The position numbers and the translations under genes were made by a program. Below are positions 8,325 to 17,273 of a DNA stretch of 64,000 nucleotides, piece by piece. The notes under the pieces were generated by a model, which did not search any database, had not been told where the DNA came from, and saw only the letters and a list, made by a program, of their open reading frames with translations. Positions within the stretch are counted from its first letter, which is position 1; each line of letters begins with the position of its first letter. This DNA comes from Haloarcula argentinensis DSM 12282 (GTDB lineage: Archaea; Halobacteriota; Halobacteria; Halobacteriales; Haloarculaceae). The stretch spans positions 160,581 through 224,580 of the forward strand of contig AOLX01000014.1 in the NCBI GenBank assembly GCA_000336895.1, in the 5' to 3' direction.

Positions 8325-9766
8325 GCGTACTTCCTTTGTTCTGTGTTCGCTGGGCTGCCGGACAGAATAGCCGAGATCTGGTCTGGGGACCCAACCTCGT
8401 AGGCTGTCACCGAGTCGATCTCGTTCAGTTCACGCCGGAACTGGTCGAAGGCTCGATATCGTTCGTATGCGGTATCGAGATCAGTGAGCAGATCCGTGTC
8501 GAAGGCTACTGATGGAGCGATAAACACGACAACCTCCGTTGCGTTGCGTCTCGCCAGTCCAACTGTGTTCCGTAGTTCACTCGGGTTGCTGTCGTCGGTA
8601 CAGATGACCAGCAGATCCGCGTTGCGTATCTCGTGTGGTGCCGCCTGCAACCCGTTGTACAGCGGTTGGTTGGGAAGCTGTCGTTTTGATCCGGCGGCGT
8701 CCCGATACGCGAGCAGCGTCGCTTCCGTCGGTGATTGCGTGTCGGCCGTCGGGGACACCGTCCCTGCCATCCGTCCGGTAGAGGCCGCTGTTGCGGTGGC
8801 TGTTGCCGTCGTTTCAGCTTCGGTACCGATGTCGTTGATCCGATGCTGGCACGATCTGTAGGCCTCGGTTCTCGCTGCCGGGATTCCCGTTTCCGTTACG
8901 CCTGCGTCATCGATAGTCACGTACCCTAACGGGTCGCGGGTCGTTTCGGCGCGCTGCCGGAACGCCGCGGCGACCGCTTTGAGGTGTTCCAGCTTCGTTT
9001 CGCCAGGTACACCGTCGCCCAGCGTCTGACGGTGATCGAGGACAAGTACTACGCTACGGTTACCCTCGGCTTCGTAGTTGCGGACGTGCGCCTCGTCTAG
9101 TCTGGCAGTCGCCTTCCAGTCGACGTACTTCAGTGCGTCGCCCGGGACGTACTTCCGGATTTCCTCGGCTGACAGGCCGCCAGTTCGCCCGCGGGCATCG
9201 TGCTCGCCGACACCGCGTAGCAACTGTTTCCCGCTCTGGCCAACGTGAATCGGGCCGACCGACGGGGACTCGACTGCTATTTCCGGTCCGGGAGCCGTCG
9301 TGAACGACTGAGCAAACAACCCGGTGCCGTCACTGACCGTCACTGTGGCTCCGGGAACGGTGTAGGTGCCAACAGTTTCCCAGGTGAGCGGGAGTGTCAC
9401 TGATGACGACTGCATCGACGCACCGAGAGTGATATCCGGAGAGGGGCCCGCTTCCATTTGCGCTGTGAGTGGAATCCGTGCTTCGATGGAAAGCGGCAGA
9501 TGATCGCCGGCAGCGTCAACCGATGCATCAAGTGTGTACTTCGCTTCGGCACCGGTCCGTATTCGGGACCGGTCGAGCGACTGCCTAACCGTGAGTTCGT
9601 CTTCGAGCCGTGAAACGCCACGAACGAACGCAAACTGCATTGCGAGCAGCCAGCCTGCGAGCCCGACAGCTCCGACGACTAACAGGGGCGCATCGAGCAG
9701 CCCACCACCTACGACGAGGCTCCCGATAGCAGTGAGCGTGAGCCAGAACCGCCGGGTAACACGCAT
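8321..9766 (-). CDS. DUF58 domain protein
   Basis: 481 aa. Two TMs at the N terminus (about 8-25 and 28-45) anchor it; a beta-rich domain follows to about 185, then the DUF58 signature EEIRKYVPGD...VDWKATAR at about 200-220 and a degenerate VWA-like Rossmann domain containing VVLVLDHR. DUF58 proteins are regularly encoded beside MoxR ATPases and are thought to be clients or adaptors in complex assembly. First gene of the minus-strand operon that ends at 6868. The region before it holds a palindrome shared with the divergent metalloprotease gene. Confidence 0.92.
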   Translation of the reverse strand: MRVTRRFWLTLTAIGSLVVGGGLLDAPLLVVGAVGLAGWLLAMQFAFVRGVSRLEDELTVRQSLDRSRIRTGAEAKYTLDASVDAAGDHLPLSIEARIPLTAQMEAGPSPDITLGASMQSSSVTLPLTWETVGTYTVPGATVTVSDGTGLFAQSFTTAPGPEIAVESPSVGPIHVGQSGKQLLRGVGEHDARGRTGGLSAEEIRKYVPGDALKYVDWKATARLDEAHVRNYEAEGNRSVVLVLDHRQTLGDGVPGETKLEHLKAVAAAFRQRAETTRDPLGYVTIDDAGVTETGIPAARTEAYRSCQHRINDIGTEAETTATATATAASTGRMAGTVSPTADTQSPTEATLLAYRDAAGSKRQLPNQPLYNGLQAAPHEIRNADLLVICTDDSNPSELRNTVGLARRNATEVVVFIAPSVAFDTDLLTDLDTAYERYRAFDQFRRELNEIDSVTAYEVGSPDQISAILSGSPANTEQRKYA

Positions 9767-9840
9767 TAGCTCCTGTTACTGAATCGAGCCCATTGAAGAT
9801 ACCGACAGACACAGCCGGGTATTTCAGATATATACCCGTT

Positions 9841-9862
9841 TCAATATCGAAATCGATATTGA
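9841..9862. promoter_or_regulatory. perfect 10-bp palindrome between divergent genes (candidate operator)
   Basis: Arms TCAATATCGA and TCGATATTGA are separated by two bases. It lies 75 nt upstream of the DUF58 start and 51 nt upstream of the protease start, in an AT-rich stretch that also has TATA-like sequence on both strands (for example GATATATAC just to its left). A perfect dyad this long in a 146-nt divergent promoter region suggests a homodimeric repressor or activator controlling both transcripts. The regulator is not identified. Confidence 0.5.
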
Positions 9863-9912
9863 TATCTGGAGAATTACTTACTTAACTCCCAACCGAAAAT
9901 ATTGGCACATAG

Positions 9913-10980
9913 ATGGATCCAAAGTCTATTTTATCCCGACTCCCGCAAATTTTTCTGGATGGGATTTTTGGAACCAGTCTTGATATTGAGTCTAGAAAGC
10001 CAGATACTTCTGCCGGTGTCCATCGTCTCACGGGCAGTTGGTTCCGTACCGTGACGATGATTCATCTCGGTGCCGTCGTACTCGTCGCAGTAATTATTGC
10101 CGGTATCGTGTTCCCAGTCGCTGGAATGTCTCCACAGGTGAACACCGCTAGTGGTGGTGGGGCCGATACACCGAATGTACAGCAGGCACAGGCCGATGCG
10201 AACGCCACTGATACAGACGGGGACGGCCTGTCGGATTCGCTAGAGCGGTCCGTTTACGGCACTGACCCGACCGACGCGGACACGGATGGGGACGGCTATC
10301 CGGACGGCATGGAAGTCCGCTGTAAGCAGGCAATTCCGGATGCAGACCCGCTCCGAACGGACATTTACGTCGAAGTCGATTCCACACAGGCAACGACGCT
10401 CAGCGATCCGGTTCGGACATCTATTGTCGAGACTTTTGAGAATGCACCCGTTTCGAACCCCGACGGCTCCACCGGGATCGATATCCATCTCGTCACGGAC
10501 GATACTAACCTCTCGGCCAACGGGACGGTGTACTCGAAATCCCGTGCTGGTGCCGGGAACGACATCTACGACTTCCGGGCCAACCATTCCGAGTACCGTT
10601 CTGAGGGCTACTATTACGTCCTGCTAACCGACGATGTCGCCTACAACGGAGATGACTACTTCGTCGGTGCAGGCCGACCTGAAATCGCGGCAATGGAGCG
10701 GTTCGATTCACCGAAGATCACCGCTTCATTGTTCATGCACGAATTCGGGCACGCGATGGGGCTCGACGCCCATCAGGACGGCATCGACGAGGAGCGCTAC
10801 TCCCGGACAGAATATGATAGCGTGATGAACTACAACGGGCTGTACAGACAGCTCACCTATTCGAACGGCACCGACAGCGTGGGTCGAAACGAGTGGCAGT
10901 TCGTCGCCGAGAACCGAACACAGCCCGACATCGAATGCGTCGAGAACGGAACGTGCTCTAGCAGATGTACGCAGAACTGA
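9913..10980 (+). CDS. membrane-anchored zinc metalloprotease with calcium-binding repeats (metzincin type)
   Basis: 355 aa. A cytoplasmic N-terminal segment of about 50 residues precedes one TM at about 52-77, so the catalytic part is outside the cell. At about 97-135 there are thrombospondin type-3-like calcium loops (DTDGDGLSD and DADTDGDGYPD). The catalytic zinc site is HEFGHAMGLDAH at about 276-287, matching HExxHxxGxxH, and SVMNY at about 305 fits the metzincin Met-turn. Two Cys close to the C terminus (ENGTCSSRC) may form a disulfide. It may be a pappalysin-like or other metzincin surface protease; substrate unknown. AT-rich 5' codons differ from the rest of the gene. It is divergent from the MoxR-partner DUF58 operon. 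Confidence 0.85.
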   Translation: MDPKSILSRLPQIFLDGIFGTSLDIESRKPDTSAGVHRLTGSWFRTVTMIHLGAVVLVAVIIAGIVFPVAGMSPQVNTASGGGADTPNVQQAQADANATDTDGDGLSDSLERSVYGTDPTDADTDGDGYPDGMEVRCKQAIPDADPLRTDIYVEVDSTQATTLSDPVRTSIVETFENAPVSNPDGSTGIDIHLVTDDTNLSANGTVYSKSRAGAGNDIYDFRANHSEYRSEGYYYVLLTDDVAYNGDDYFVGAGRPEIAAMERFDSPKITASLFMHEFGHAMGLDAHQDGIDEERYSRTEYDSVMNYNGLYRQLTYSNGTDSVGRNEWQFVAENRTQPDIECVENGTCSSRCTQN

Positions 10981-11008
10981 CTAATCCCGTTAAAACGACA
11001 GTCAACGG

Positions 11009-12223
11009 TTAGCTGCTGTCTGCTAGCATACTCATGAAGAACGACCCGAACACTGTCTGTAGCCCCAGCACCACGACTGTCGAGGCCAGAAGGGTCGCCG
11101 TGGCTGACGGTAACGCCGCTTCCCCGGCAAGCAGCCACTGTCCGAACACGCTCCCGAGGTACAGAATCCCGACTGCAGCCGCGAGAATGCCGATCGACGC
11201 GCCGTGTTCCAGTTGGAACTGCTCCCGTATTATGCCGACGAGTGCACCGTCGGGCTTGTTTATCGGGTTCGCGGCGATGGAACTGAACAGCGCGAGCGTC
11301 CAGACCTGATACCCGACGATTGCCAGCAACGACCCGCCGACCATGGTCTGTATGCCGAAGTTGACGCCACCGATCGACAGCCGAGCAATTGACAGCGACA
11401 TCAACACTGCCCCGACCGAGACGAGCAACAGAGCCGGATACGAGAACAGGTAGTCCGGCGCGTTCACGAGCATGAATCGGACGTGTCGCCAGCCGTCACT
11501 GAAGCTATCGAGCGTTTCCTCGCCTTCCCGCTCGTGGTAGATAATCGGGACTTCCTCGATGGTGAGGTTGTTCGCACCGGCCTCCATGATCATTTCGCTG
11601 GCGAACTCCATCCCGGTCGTCTCTAGCTCTAGCGTTTCGAGCGCGTCCTTGGTGAACACACGGAAGCCGCTGTGTGCATCGCTTACACCAGCCCCGTAGA
11701 ACGTGTTCAGGAACCGCGTCAACAGTGGATTGCCGACGTATTTGTGGAGTGGCGGCATCGACCCGTCTCGGATCTCACCCTCCAGTCGGCTTCCCATACA
11801 GATGTCCGCGTCGCCGTTCTGGACCGGTTCGAGGAGCTGGGGAATCATCTCGAAATCGTACGTCGTGTCGGCATCGCCCATCGCTATGTACTCTCCCCGT
11901 GCCTTGTTGAACGCGTAGCGATACGCATAGCCATAGCCCGGTTCATCAGGTGTCACGACTGTCGCACCCCGCTCGCGAGCTAACTCCGGAGTCGTGTCGG
12001 TCGAACTGTCGCTCACGATGATCTCGGTCGGCACACGTAACTCCGAGATAGCTGTCTTGATCCGATCAATACATTCTACGATTCCTTTCTCCTCGTTGAG
12101 GGTGGGCATCACGACGCTCAAAACCGGCGTGACTTCGCTCTCCGGCGTGACGAGAAACTCGTCTGCAGTCTTCGTGATCCCCTGTTGACTCGCTTGATTT
12201 GCCTGATTTGCTTGTATCGTCAT
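11009..12223 (-). CDS. family 2 glycosyltransferase with C-terminal membrane segments
   Basis: 404 aa. An N-terminal GT-A domain begins with LSVVMPTLNEEKGI at about 35-48, carries the nucleotide-sugar/metal motif GDADTTYD at about 118 and resembles dolichyl-phosphate mannose/glucose synthases. Four TMs follow (from about 247 to the C terminus). It probably transfers a sugar from a nucleotide donor to dolichyl phosphate for surface glycoprotein or glycolipid synthesis. A start 14 codons upstream is in frame, but ATG 12223 has a GAGGT ribosome-binding site 8 nt before it. No other glycan genes are adjacent; the DNA upstream is AT-rich and decayed. Confidence 0.9.
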   Translation of the reverse strand: MTIQANQANQASQQGITKTADEFLVTPESEVTPVLSVVMPTLNEEKGIVECIDRIKTAISELRVPTEIIVSDSSTDTTPELARERGATVVTPDEPGYGYAYRYAFNKARGEYIAMGDADTTYDFEMIPQLLEPVQNGDADICMGSRLEGEIRDGSMPPLHKYVGNPLLTRFLNTFYGAGVSDAHSGFRVFTKDALETLELETTGMEFASEMIMEAGANNLTIEEVPIIYHEREGEETLDSFSDGWRHVRFMLVNAPDYLFSYPALLLVSVGAVLMSLSIARLSIGGVNFGIQTMVGGSLLAIVGYQVWTLALFSSIAANPINKPDGALVGIIREQFQLEHGASIGILAAAVGILYLGSVFGQWLLAGEAALPSATATLLASTVVVLGLQTVFGSFFMSMLADSS

Positions 12224-12821
12224 TCCCGTACCTCGGCTATAGCTGGTGCGTCTGGTAGCATACACTCTCCACTCCCCTGGTCGGCTTTCGATGAATACGG
12301 CTAGTAGTCCCCATTTTATCTAATCTCAATGGTTAATTTCTGACAGGTACCGCACGGCTCCCACACAGGCTGTCATGTCAAAGCAGCGTATAATAAATCT
12401 GTCGGGTGGAATAACCCATCATTAATAACAAGGGTTGGCATGAGAAATCCTGTTTTCCGCTGATTGTACACAATTTCTTCGGTCCATGACCCTCGTGTAG
12501 CGTACCATCTATCAATAAAGCACATTATTCACGCACTAATGTACGTTGTGAAGCAGACATCTATCAGACTAGTAGACTATGTCTCCTGCGGGTTTCACCG
12601 TAGTATATTTCAAGCAAGGTGATAAGACGGGCGCTGACAACAGGAAGCCACGTCTGCGAATGTCGAACGACACTGGGAAACGCCTACGAGAGGCACTGGG
12701 TAGCGGCTCGGAACTTATCCGTAATCGGGAAACTGCGGTAGTTCGAGTAGACGAGTTCCGGGTACAGCCACTTGATTCCATGCGCCGGTCGGTGGCTTTG
12801 GCGTCATGGTTGCTGAGCGTC
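12224..12821. other. AT-rich region with no intact gene; fragments of a decayed reading frame
   Basis: About 600 nt with much lower GC than its neighbours, especially 12290-12570. On the minus strand, protein-like sequence jumps between frames: a piece containing WLYPELVYSNYRSFPITDKF (around 12700-12800) is bounded by stops and lacks a start, and lies directly downstream of the small membrane ORF at 12822-13001. This looks like the wreck of one gene broken by frameshifts. Overlapping ORFs on the plus strand have no codon preference and are rejected. No tRNA or clear insertion-sequence ends are visible. Confidence 0.4.
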
Positions 12822-13001
12822 TTATACTGGGCGGCGAAGCCGGCTCCGTATCTCGCCACCAACAGCATGTATCCGCGGCAGTCGATCCTCGGATGCACTG
12901 ATCAGCGTTGCCACGCTTAACCCAAGGACGTAGACAACTCCCAAAAGTGCAATAACTGAGATGTCCTTGCTGAACCGAAGTGCCCCACGTATCGATGCCA
13001 T
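12822..13001 (-). pseudogene. small membrane ORF, probably the 5' part of a broken gene
   Basis: 59 aa frame starting MASIRGALRF, with one good TM (about 13-32: VIALLGVVYVLGLS) and a basic C-terminal tail. It could be a genuine one-TM small protein. More likely it is the N-terminal remnant of a longer protein, because coding-like sequence continues downstream in other frames until about 12690. No ribosome-binding site is obvious. Function cannot be assigned. Confidence 0.35.
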
Positions 13002-13086
13002 ATACGTACATATCTGGGCTGAGTATAAGCCGTTGTGCCCCAATTATTAATATTTGTAACTGGGCACCCGTTGTTGTCCAGAGCCG

Positions 13087-13094
13087 TAGATTTA
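13087..13094 (+). promoter_or_regulatory. TATA box for the 66-aa protein gene
   Basis: The sequence GATTTAAG sits 27-34 nt before the ATG at 13121, the spacing expected if transcription starts at or next to the start codon (leaderless mRNA, common in haloarchaea). No ribosome-binding site is seen between it and the ATG, which agrees. Confidence 0.5.
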
Positions 13095-13120
13095 AGCCGC
13101 CCTATGTGCTAAACAATAAC

Positions 13121-13321
13121 ATGGCCACAGATCAGTCCGAGGGGGCTAGCCTGCACGTGCCACCGCTGGAGAATACAGCGTTTTTCTCCATTGAGGACGA
13201 TGACGGCTACGTCCGTATTGAACAGTCACTGGGGAACCAGGTCCTGTACACGCCCAATGAGGCGCGGGACATCGCCGAAGCCATTCTCGACGCTGTTGAT
13301 GAGGCTGTCGAAGAAGAGTAA
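13121..13321 (+). CDS. small acidic haloarchaeal protein, unknown function
   Basis: 66 aa, strongly acidic at the C terminus (VDEAVEEE), with no Cys, no TM and no catalytic motif. The pattern of a short beta-rich front half and an amphipathic helix (ARDIAEAILDAVDEAV) suggests a compact fold. Codon usage is typical of the genome and a TATA box is correctly placed for leaderless translation, so the gene is likely real. It is read in the same direction as the inositol monophosphatase 72 nt downstream but is probably transcribed separately. Confidence 0.7.
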   Translation: MATDQSEGASLHVPPLENTAFFSIEDDDGYVRIEQSLGNQVLYTPNEARDIAEAILDAVDEAVEEE

Positions 13322-13393
13322 CCCCTCGCTGGCGGTCGGCCCTGTTTTGCTGGAAGGCGAGACGGTTTGAACGCGGGCGGTCCACCGTCAGGT

Positions 13394-14233
13394 ATGACAG
13401 ATGCAAGCCATCGGGCGGCGGTCGCCGAGCGAGCGGCCCGCGCTGGCGGTGTCGTGGCCCGGGAGCAGTTCCGGGGCGATCTCAGCGTCGAGTCGAAGGC
13501 CAACAAAAACGACCTCGTCACGGAGACGGACCGTGACGCCCAGCGGCAAGTCGTTGCTACTATTCTGGAGGAGTTCCCCGGCGACCGGTTCCTCTGTGAG
13601 GAAGACCTTTCCACGCGGGCCGGGCCGGAGGCCGATTACGACCCTGAAGCAGTCGATAGCATCCCAGACAGCGGCTCTGTGTGGGTAATCGACCCAATCG
13701 ACGGAACGGCGAACTACGTCCGTGGGATGCGCCTGTGGGGGACGGTCGTCAGCGCAGTTGTCGACGGCGAGCCGGTCGCATCGGTGACCTATCTCCCCTC
13801 GTATGGCGACCTCTACGCGGCCGGCCCAGAAAGTGTGACGCGAGACGGGACTGAACTTTCGGTAAGTGGACGAACCGACCCGGAGACGTTCGCCGTGGCT
13901 CCCGTCGGCTGGTGGGACCGCGATGACAGGGACGAGTTCGGTCGGTTGTGCAGCGCCGTCGGCGATCGTTTCGGTGACATCCGGCGTCTGGGTTCTTTCC
14001 AGGCAACGCTGGCGCACGTTGCCGACGGGGCGCTCGAAGGACTCGTTTGCACGCGCCCGATGGCACCCTGGGATACGCTCGCTGGCGTCCATATGGTCCG
14101 GCAGGCCGGCGGCACGGTCACTGACCTCGATGGTGAGCCCTGGACCCACGATAGCGATTCCGTCGTCGCCTCCAACGGCGAGGCACACGAGGCCTTCGTG
14201 TCGGCCGGAAACGAGGCGCTCAGACAGGACTGA
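13394..14233 (+). CDS. inositol monophosphatase family protein
   Basis: 279 aa, full length for the family (Mg-dependent phosphatases acting on inositol-1-phosphate, fructose-1,6-bisphosphate or PAP). Metal site motif 1 is CEEDLS (about 67), motif 2 is DPIDGTANY at about 101-109, and the C-terminal motif is APWDTLAGVHMVRQAGG at about 222-238. In archaea this family often has both IMPase and FBPase activity; substrate cannot be fixed from sequence. A TTG nine codons upstream is possible, but ATG 13394 fits the family N terminus. Confidence 0.92.
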   Translation: MTDASHRAAVAERAARAGGVVAREQFRGDLSVESKANKNDLVTETDRDAQRQVVATILEEFPGDRFLCEEDLSTRAGPEADYDPEAVDSIPDSGSVWVIDPIDGTANYVRGMRLWGTVVSAVVDGEPVASVTYLPSYGDLYAAGPESVTRDGTELSVSGRTDPETFAVAPVGWWDRDDRDEFGRLCSAVGDRFGDIRRLGSFQATLAHVADGALEGLVCTRPMAPWDTLAGVHMVRQAGGTVTDLDGEPWTHDSDSVVASNGEAHEAFVSAGNEALRQD

Positions 14234-14335
14234 ACACACTTTCGCCCAGCAGTTTGGTACCGACTGCGCCGTGGAATTCCGCTCCACGCACACGGGACCG
14301 GAACGCTAAAACCGCCTGCCACCGGTCACTCGGCC

Positions 14336-15484
14336 ATGAACACGTTCGAGCGAGCCGTCGATGACTACGGGCCCGGCCAGCTCTGGGTGGGCTCTTTCGT
14401 TGCCGTCCTCCTCGTCGCTGTCGGAGCCGTTGTGGCCGCTCCACAGGCCGTCTGGGATCGGTTCCTCTGGCAATACTTCTGGGGGCCAGTGTACGCGGAC
14501 GCCAAGTCGGCCAGCTGTGCCGAGATGACTGCGTCCGGGCCACAACCGGTGTACGAGGGCTGTAAAGCGGCTATACAGGAGGGACGGCTCATCGCAGAAC
14601 CGGGGTACACTATCGTCTCAGAGATCGGCTACATGCTGATTCTGGTGTACATGCTCGTCGGTGTCTACTTCCTCCTCGAGCGGCTGGACATCGCCGAAGA
14701 CCCGAAGCTCTACTTCGCGTTCGTCCCGTTCATGCTACTCGGCGGCGCGTTGCGGACTGTCGAGGATGCGACCGACCGCGCGGTCGACGCCGGAGTCACA
14801 CCCATCGTCGAGTACCCGCTGAGTTCGCTTATCATCAGTCCCGTCATCTACGGGACGGTGTTCCTGCTGACGCTGCTCGTCCTCGTCGCCTGCGTGGATC
14901 TCGAACGCCGGGGAATCATCGACAGCTACTACCGGACGACCGGCGCTATCGGCGGGGCCTTTGTCGCTGTGACGCTCCTGTATCTCACGTTTGTCGCCCT
15001 CACTCGCGAGTACGCGACGCTGTACCCGTCAGTCCTCATCACGACTGTCGCACTGGCGTCGGCACTGTCGTACGGTCTGTACCGGCTATTTGAGTCTTAC
15101 CGCCCGGCGATGAACGACGGAACTGGCTATATCGGTTTGCTGGTCATCTGGGGCCACGCCATCGACGGCGTCGCGAACGTCCTGCTGGCCGACTGGCTCG
15201 ACGCGCTCAATGTCCCGCTGACGTACTACCCGAAACACCCGGCTAACAGGTTCATCATCGAGGCCACCGAGGCGCTCCAGCCAGCCGGGATAACGGCCGC
15301 TATCGGTACGTCATGGCCGTTCCTGGTCGTCAAGCTCGCCGTCGCTTCGCTGGTCGTCTCGCTGTTCAATCAGGAGTTCATCGACGACAGCCCGCGGTAC
15401 GCGCTCCTGTTGCTCATCGCAGTCACCGCGGTCGGCCTCGGGCCGGGCACGCGGGATATGCTGCGGGCGACGTTCGGTATCTGA
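14336..15484 (+). CDS. DUF63 family membrane protein
   Basis: 382 aa with about eight TMs spread along its length. The loop pattern GGALRTVEDATDR after the third TM, and HAIDGVANVLL later, are typical of the archaeal DUF63 family. A Cys pair lies in the first outer loop (about 62 and 78). DUF63 is conserved across haloarchaea but its function is not known. It lies 102 nt after the inositol monophosphatase and may be cotranscribed with it. Confidence 0.9.
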   Translation: MNTFERAVDDYGPGQLWVGSFVAVLLVAVGAVVAAPQAVWDRFLWQYFWGPVYADAKSASCAEMTASGPQPVYEGCKAAIQEGRLIAEPGYTIVSEIGYMLILVYMLVGVYFLLERLDIAEDPKLYFAFVPFMLLGGALRTVEDATDRAVDAGVTPIVEYPLSSLIISPVIYGTVFLLTLLVLVACVDLERRGIIDSYYRTTGAIGGAFVAVTLLYLTFVALTREYATLYPSVLITTVALASALSYGLYRLFESYRPAMNDGTGYIGLLVIWGHAIDGVANVLLADWLDALNVPLTYYPKHPANRFIIEATEALQPAGITAAIGTSWPFLVVKLAVASLVVSLFNQEFIDDSPRYALLLLIAVTAVGLGPGTRDMLRATFGI

Positions 15485-15532
15485 ACACCGGCTAACCGGT
15501 CTTTGCCTCCCCCTTCGATGCATCGGCTGTTT

Positions 15533-17242
15533 CTACGGGAACGGATGATGCTCCCGCTCAAGCCGCGGTTCGAAGCCCAGGTCGGCCGGCACGGTTTCGG
15601 CCCGCTCGCCGAAGAACGAATCACCGAAGAACAGCGGCTGTGCCGACGGACAGACGACCCGGACCGCCTCGAAGCCCAACTGTTCGAGGTCGCGCGTCGT
15701 TAGCCGCGTCCCGTACGGCGCGAGCCCCGCGTCAGCAGCCCGGTCACACAACGTCTCTAGCTCTTCCTCGCCGGAGAGGGCTGCGTCGGGGCCGAGCGAG
15801 TCCAGCGGGACCGCCGTCTCTGCCTCCGTCAAGTCGGCCGCCTTGCCCGGAGACTTGGCATAGCGGCCGATAGCGCCCTGTGCGTCCATGGCCGCCTCGG
15901 GACCCATATTGTCAAGTTCCATCCAGTTCTGGAGCGCCTCCTCCAGCGCGCCGATGGCGGCGGCACCGGGGTCAAGGTCCGCGTCGGTCCCGAGCGCGAA
16001 GCGCGGCCACTCGTCCTGTTCCAGTGCGACAGTGATGACTGGCACGTCAACATCCTGTGTCAGCAACAGCGCTGTCACGTCGAGGCCCTCAGATGTTGCG
16101 CGCCGCCGAAGCGTGTCGTACTGCTCGTGGTCATCGACAGCCACCCGGAGCGGCTCGAACGTCGAGTACCACGACAGCATCGCGGCATCGCGCTCGATAA
16201 CCTCGTACAGCCCGGTCAGCAACGCCTCCGTGACGGTGTTGCCCAGTCCGAGCCCGGTCGTCGTTGCCGGTCTGACGGCGTTCGATGGCGGCGGATAGTG
16301 GACGGTTTCAGCGGGAAGCGACCGACGTTCGTCGGTCAGCAGATTTTCCGCCGGGACCCAGGGGAGTGCTGTCGACTCGTCCCACTCGGCCTCGTCTCTG
16401 ACGAATGCATCAGGTGTAACGGCATCCGGAATATCGGCGACTGTCCCGCGCTGTAGATTCCCGTCTCGGTAGATGCCGGCCGCGTACCGCTCGTAGTTCT
16501 CGCCCAGCGCCTTCATGAATGCCGTATCCCAGTCGGTGGCGACACCCGCGGCCTTGGCGGCGGCAGACACGTCACTAAAGCCGGCGGTGTCAGCCAGCGT
16601 CGACAGATAGTACGGGGCCGGGAACGATTCGACTTCGCCGACCTCCGTAGCGATGCCGACCCGGTCGTCGAGGCCCAGCTCCGCCCGTGACAGCGCCTCG
16701 CTGTCGGGGTCCGTCTGTCGACCGTCACCGAGGGTGTGGCTCTGTGTCCCGCCACAATCACAGCCCGGGACGGGGAGGAATCGCCGCTGGGTGTGTGGGA
16801 GTTCCGTGACAGTCCCGAAGAGGGCAGCGTCGCCGTCGAGAAACTGGGTGACCAGCCGACCGGCCAGCGACCCCGCGAACCGCTGTGTGGCTGCCGTCGG
16901 GGCCGCTGTGGCTTCCTCGGTGTCATCGACTGTCGCCTCCACCCGGGTCCGAAGGCAGTCGAAACAGCCCGTTTCAGGTCCGAATCCGCTGATCGCGGCG
17001 TCAGTCACCGGGACGCCGCCGACGCCCCCCAGTTCGACGGCGACCCACGGAATGTCATCGGCTTTTGCTCGGTCGTTCCACGCCGCAAACGTCTCCGAAC
17101 CGACGGTATCGACGACAATGACGAGGCCACCACTGCTCTCCGCCGGTGTCGAGGGCTGTGCCACTGAAACGTCGATATCAGCGAGAAACGCGACAAGTGC
17201 ATTGACGGCCGGTCCACGCCCGACGACTTCGACAGTTCGCAT
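15533..17242 (-). CDS. fused E1-like/YcaO cyclodehydratase-type protein
   Basis: 569 aa. Residues 1-170 form an E1-like/TOMM C-protein domain with Cys pairs GCFDC (about 90-94) and GCDCG (about 159-163) that probably bind zinc. Residues about 190-569 form a YcaO domain with the ATP-binding motifs LGENYERY (about 247), LYEVIERDA (about 344) and ALEEALQ (about 429). This two-part design is that of azoline-forming cyclodehydratases in RiPP biosynthesis. The C terminus (HHPFP) is only a weak version of the PxPxP tail of active cyclodehydratases. No TfuA, protease, dehydrogenase or Cys/Ser/Thr-rich precursor peptide gene is nearby. It starts 31 nt after tbsP, probably in the same transcript. Substrate unknown. 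Confidence 0.88.
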   Translation of the reverse strand: MRTVEVVGRGPAVNALVAFLADIDVSVAQPSTPAESSGGLVIVVDTVGSETFAAWNDRAKADDIPWVAVELGGVGGVPVTDAAISGFGPETGCFDCLRTRVEATVDDTEEATAAPTAATQRFAGSLAGRLVTQFLDGDAALFGTVTELPHTQRRFLPVPGCDCGGTQSHTLGDGRQTDPDSEALSRAELGLDDRVGIATEVGEVESFPAPYYLSTLADTAGFSDVSAAAKAAGVATDWDTAFMKALGENYERYAAGIYRDGNLQRGTVADIPDAVTPDAFVRDEAEWDESTALPWVPAENLLTDERRSLPAETVHYPPPSNAVRPATTTGLGLGNTVTEALLTGLYEVIERDAAMLSWYSTFEPLRVAVDDHEQYDTLRRRATSEGLDVTALLLTQDVDVPVITVALEQDEWPRFALGTDADLDPGAAAIGALEEALQNWMELDNMGPEAAMDAQGAIGRYAKSPGKAADLTEAETAVPLDSLGPDAALSGEEELETLCDRAADAGLAPYGTRLTTRDLEQLGFEAVRVVCPSAQPLFFGDSFFGERAETVPADLGFEPRLEREHHPFP

Positions 17243-17267
17243 GCCGAAGCCCTCGTGGTGAAGGGGG

Positions 17268-17272
17268 AAAAA
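17268..17272 (-). terminator. T-rich run directly after tbsP
   Basis: On the minus strand the tbsP stop is followed within two bases by TTTTT and then CCCCC. Short T runs end transcription in archaea, so some transcripts may stop here and only a fraction read into the YcaO gene 25 nt further on. The call is weak because the run is short. Confidence 0.3.
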
Positions 17273-17273
17273 C

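Noticed and set aside
12579..12920. 113-codon plus-strand frame in the AT-rich region
   Set aside because: No codon preference, no start signal, and better protein-like sequence exists on the other strand.
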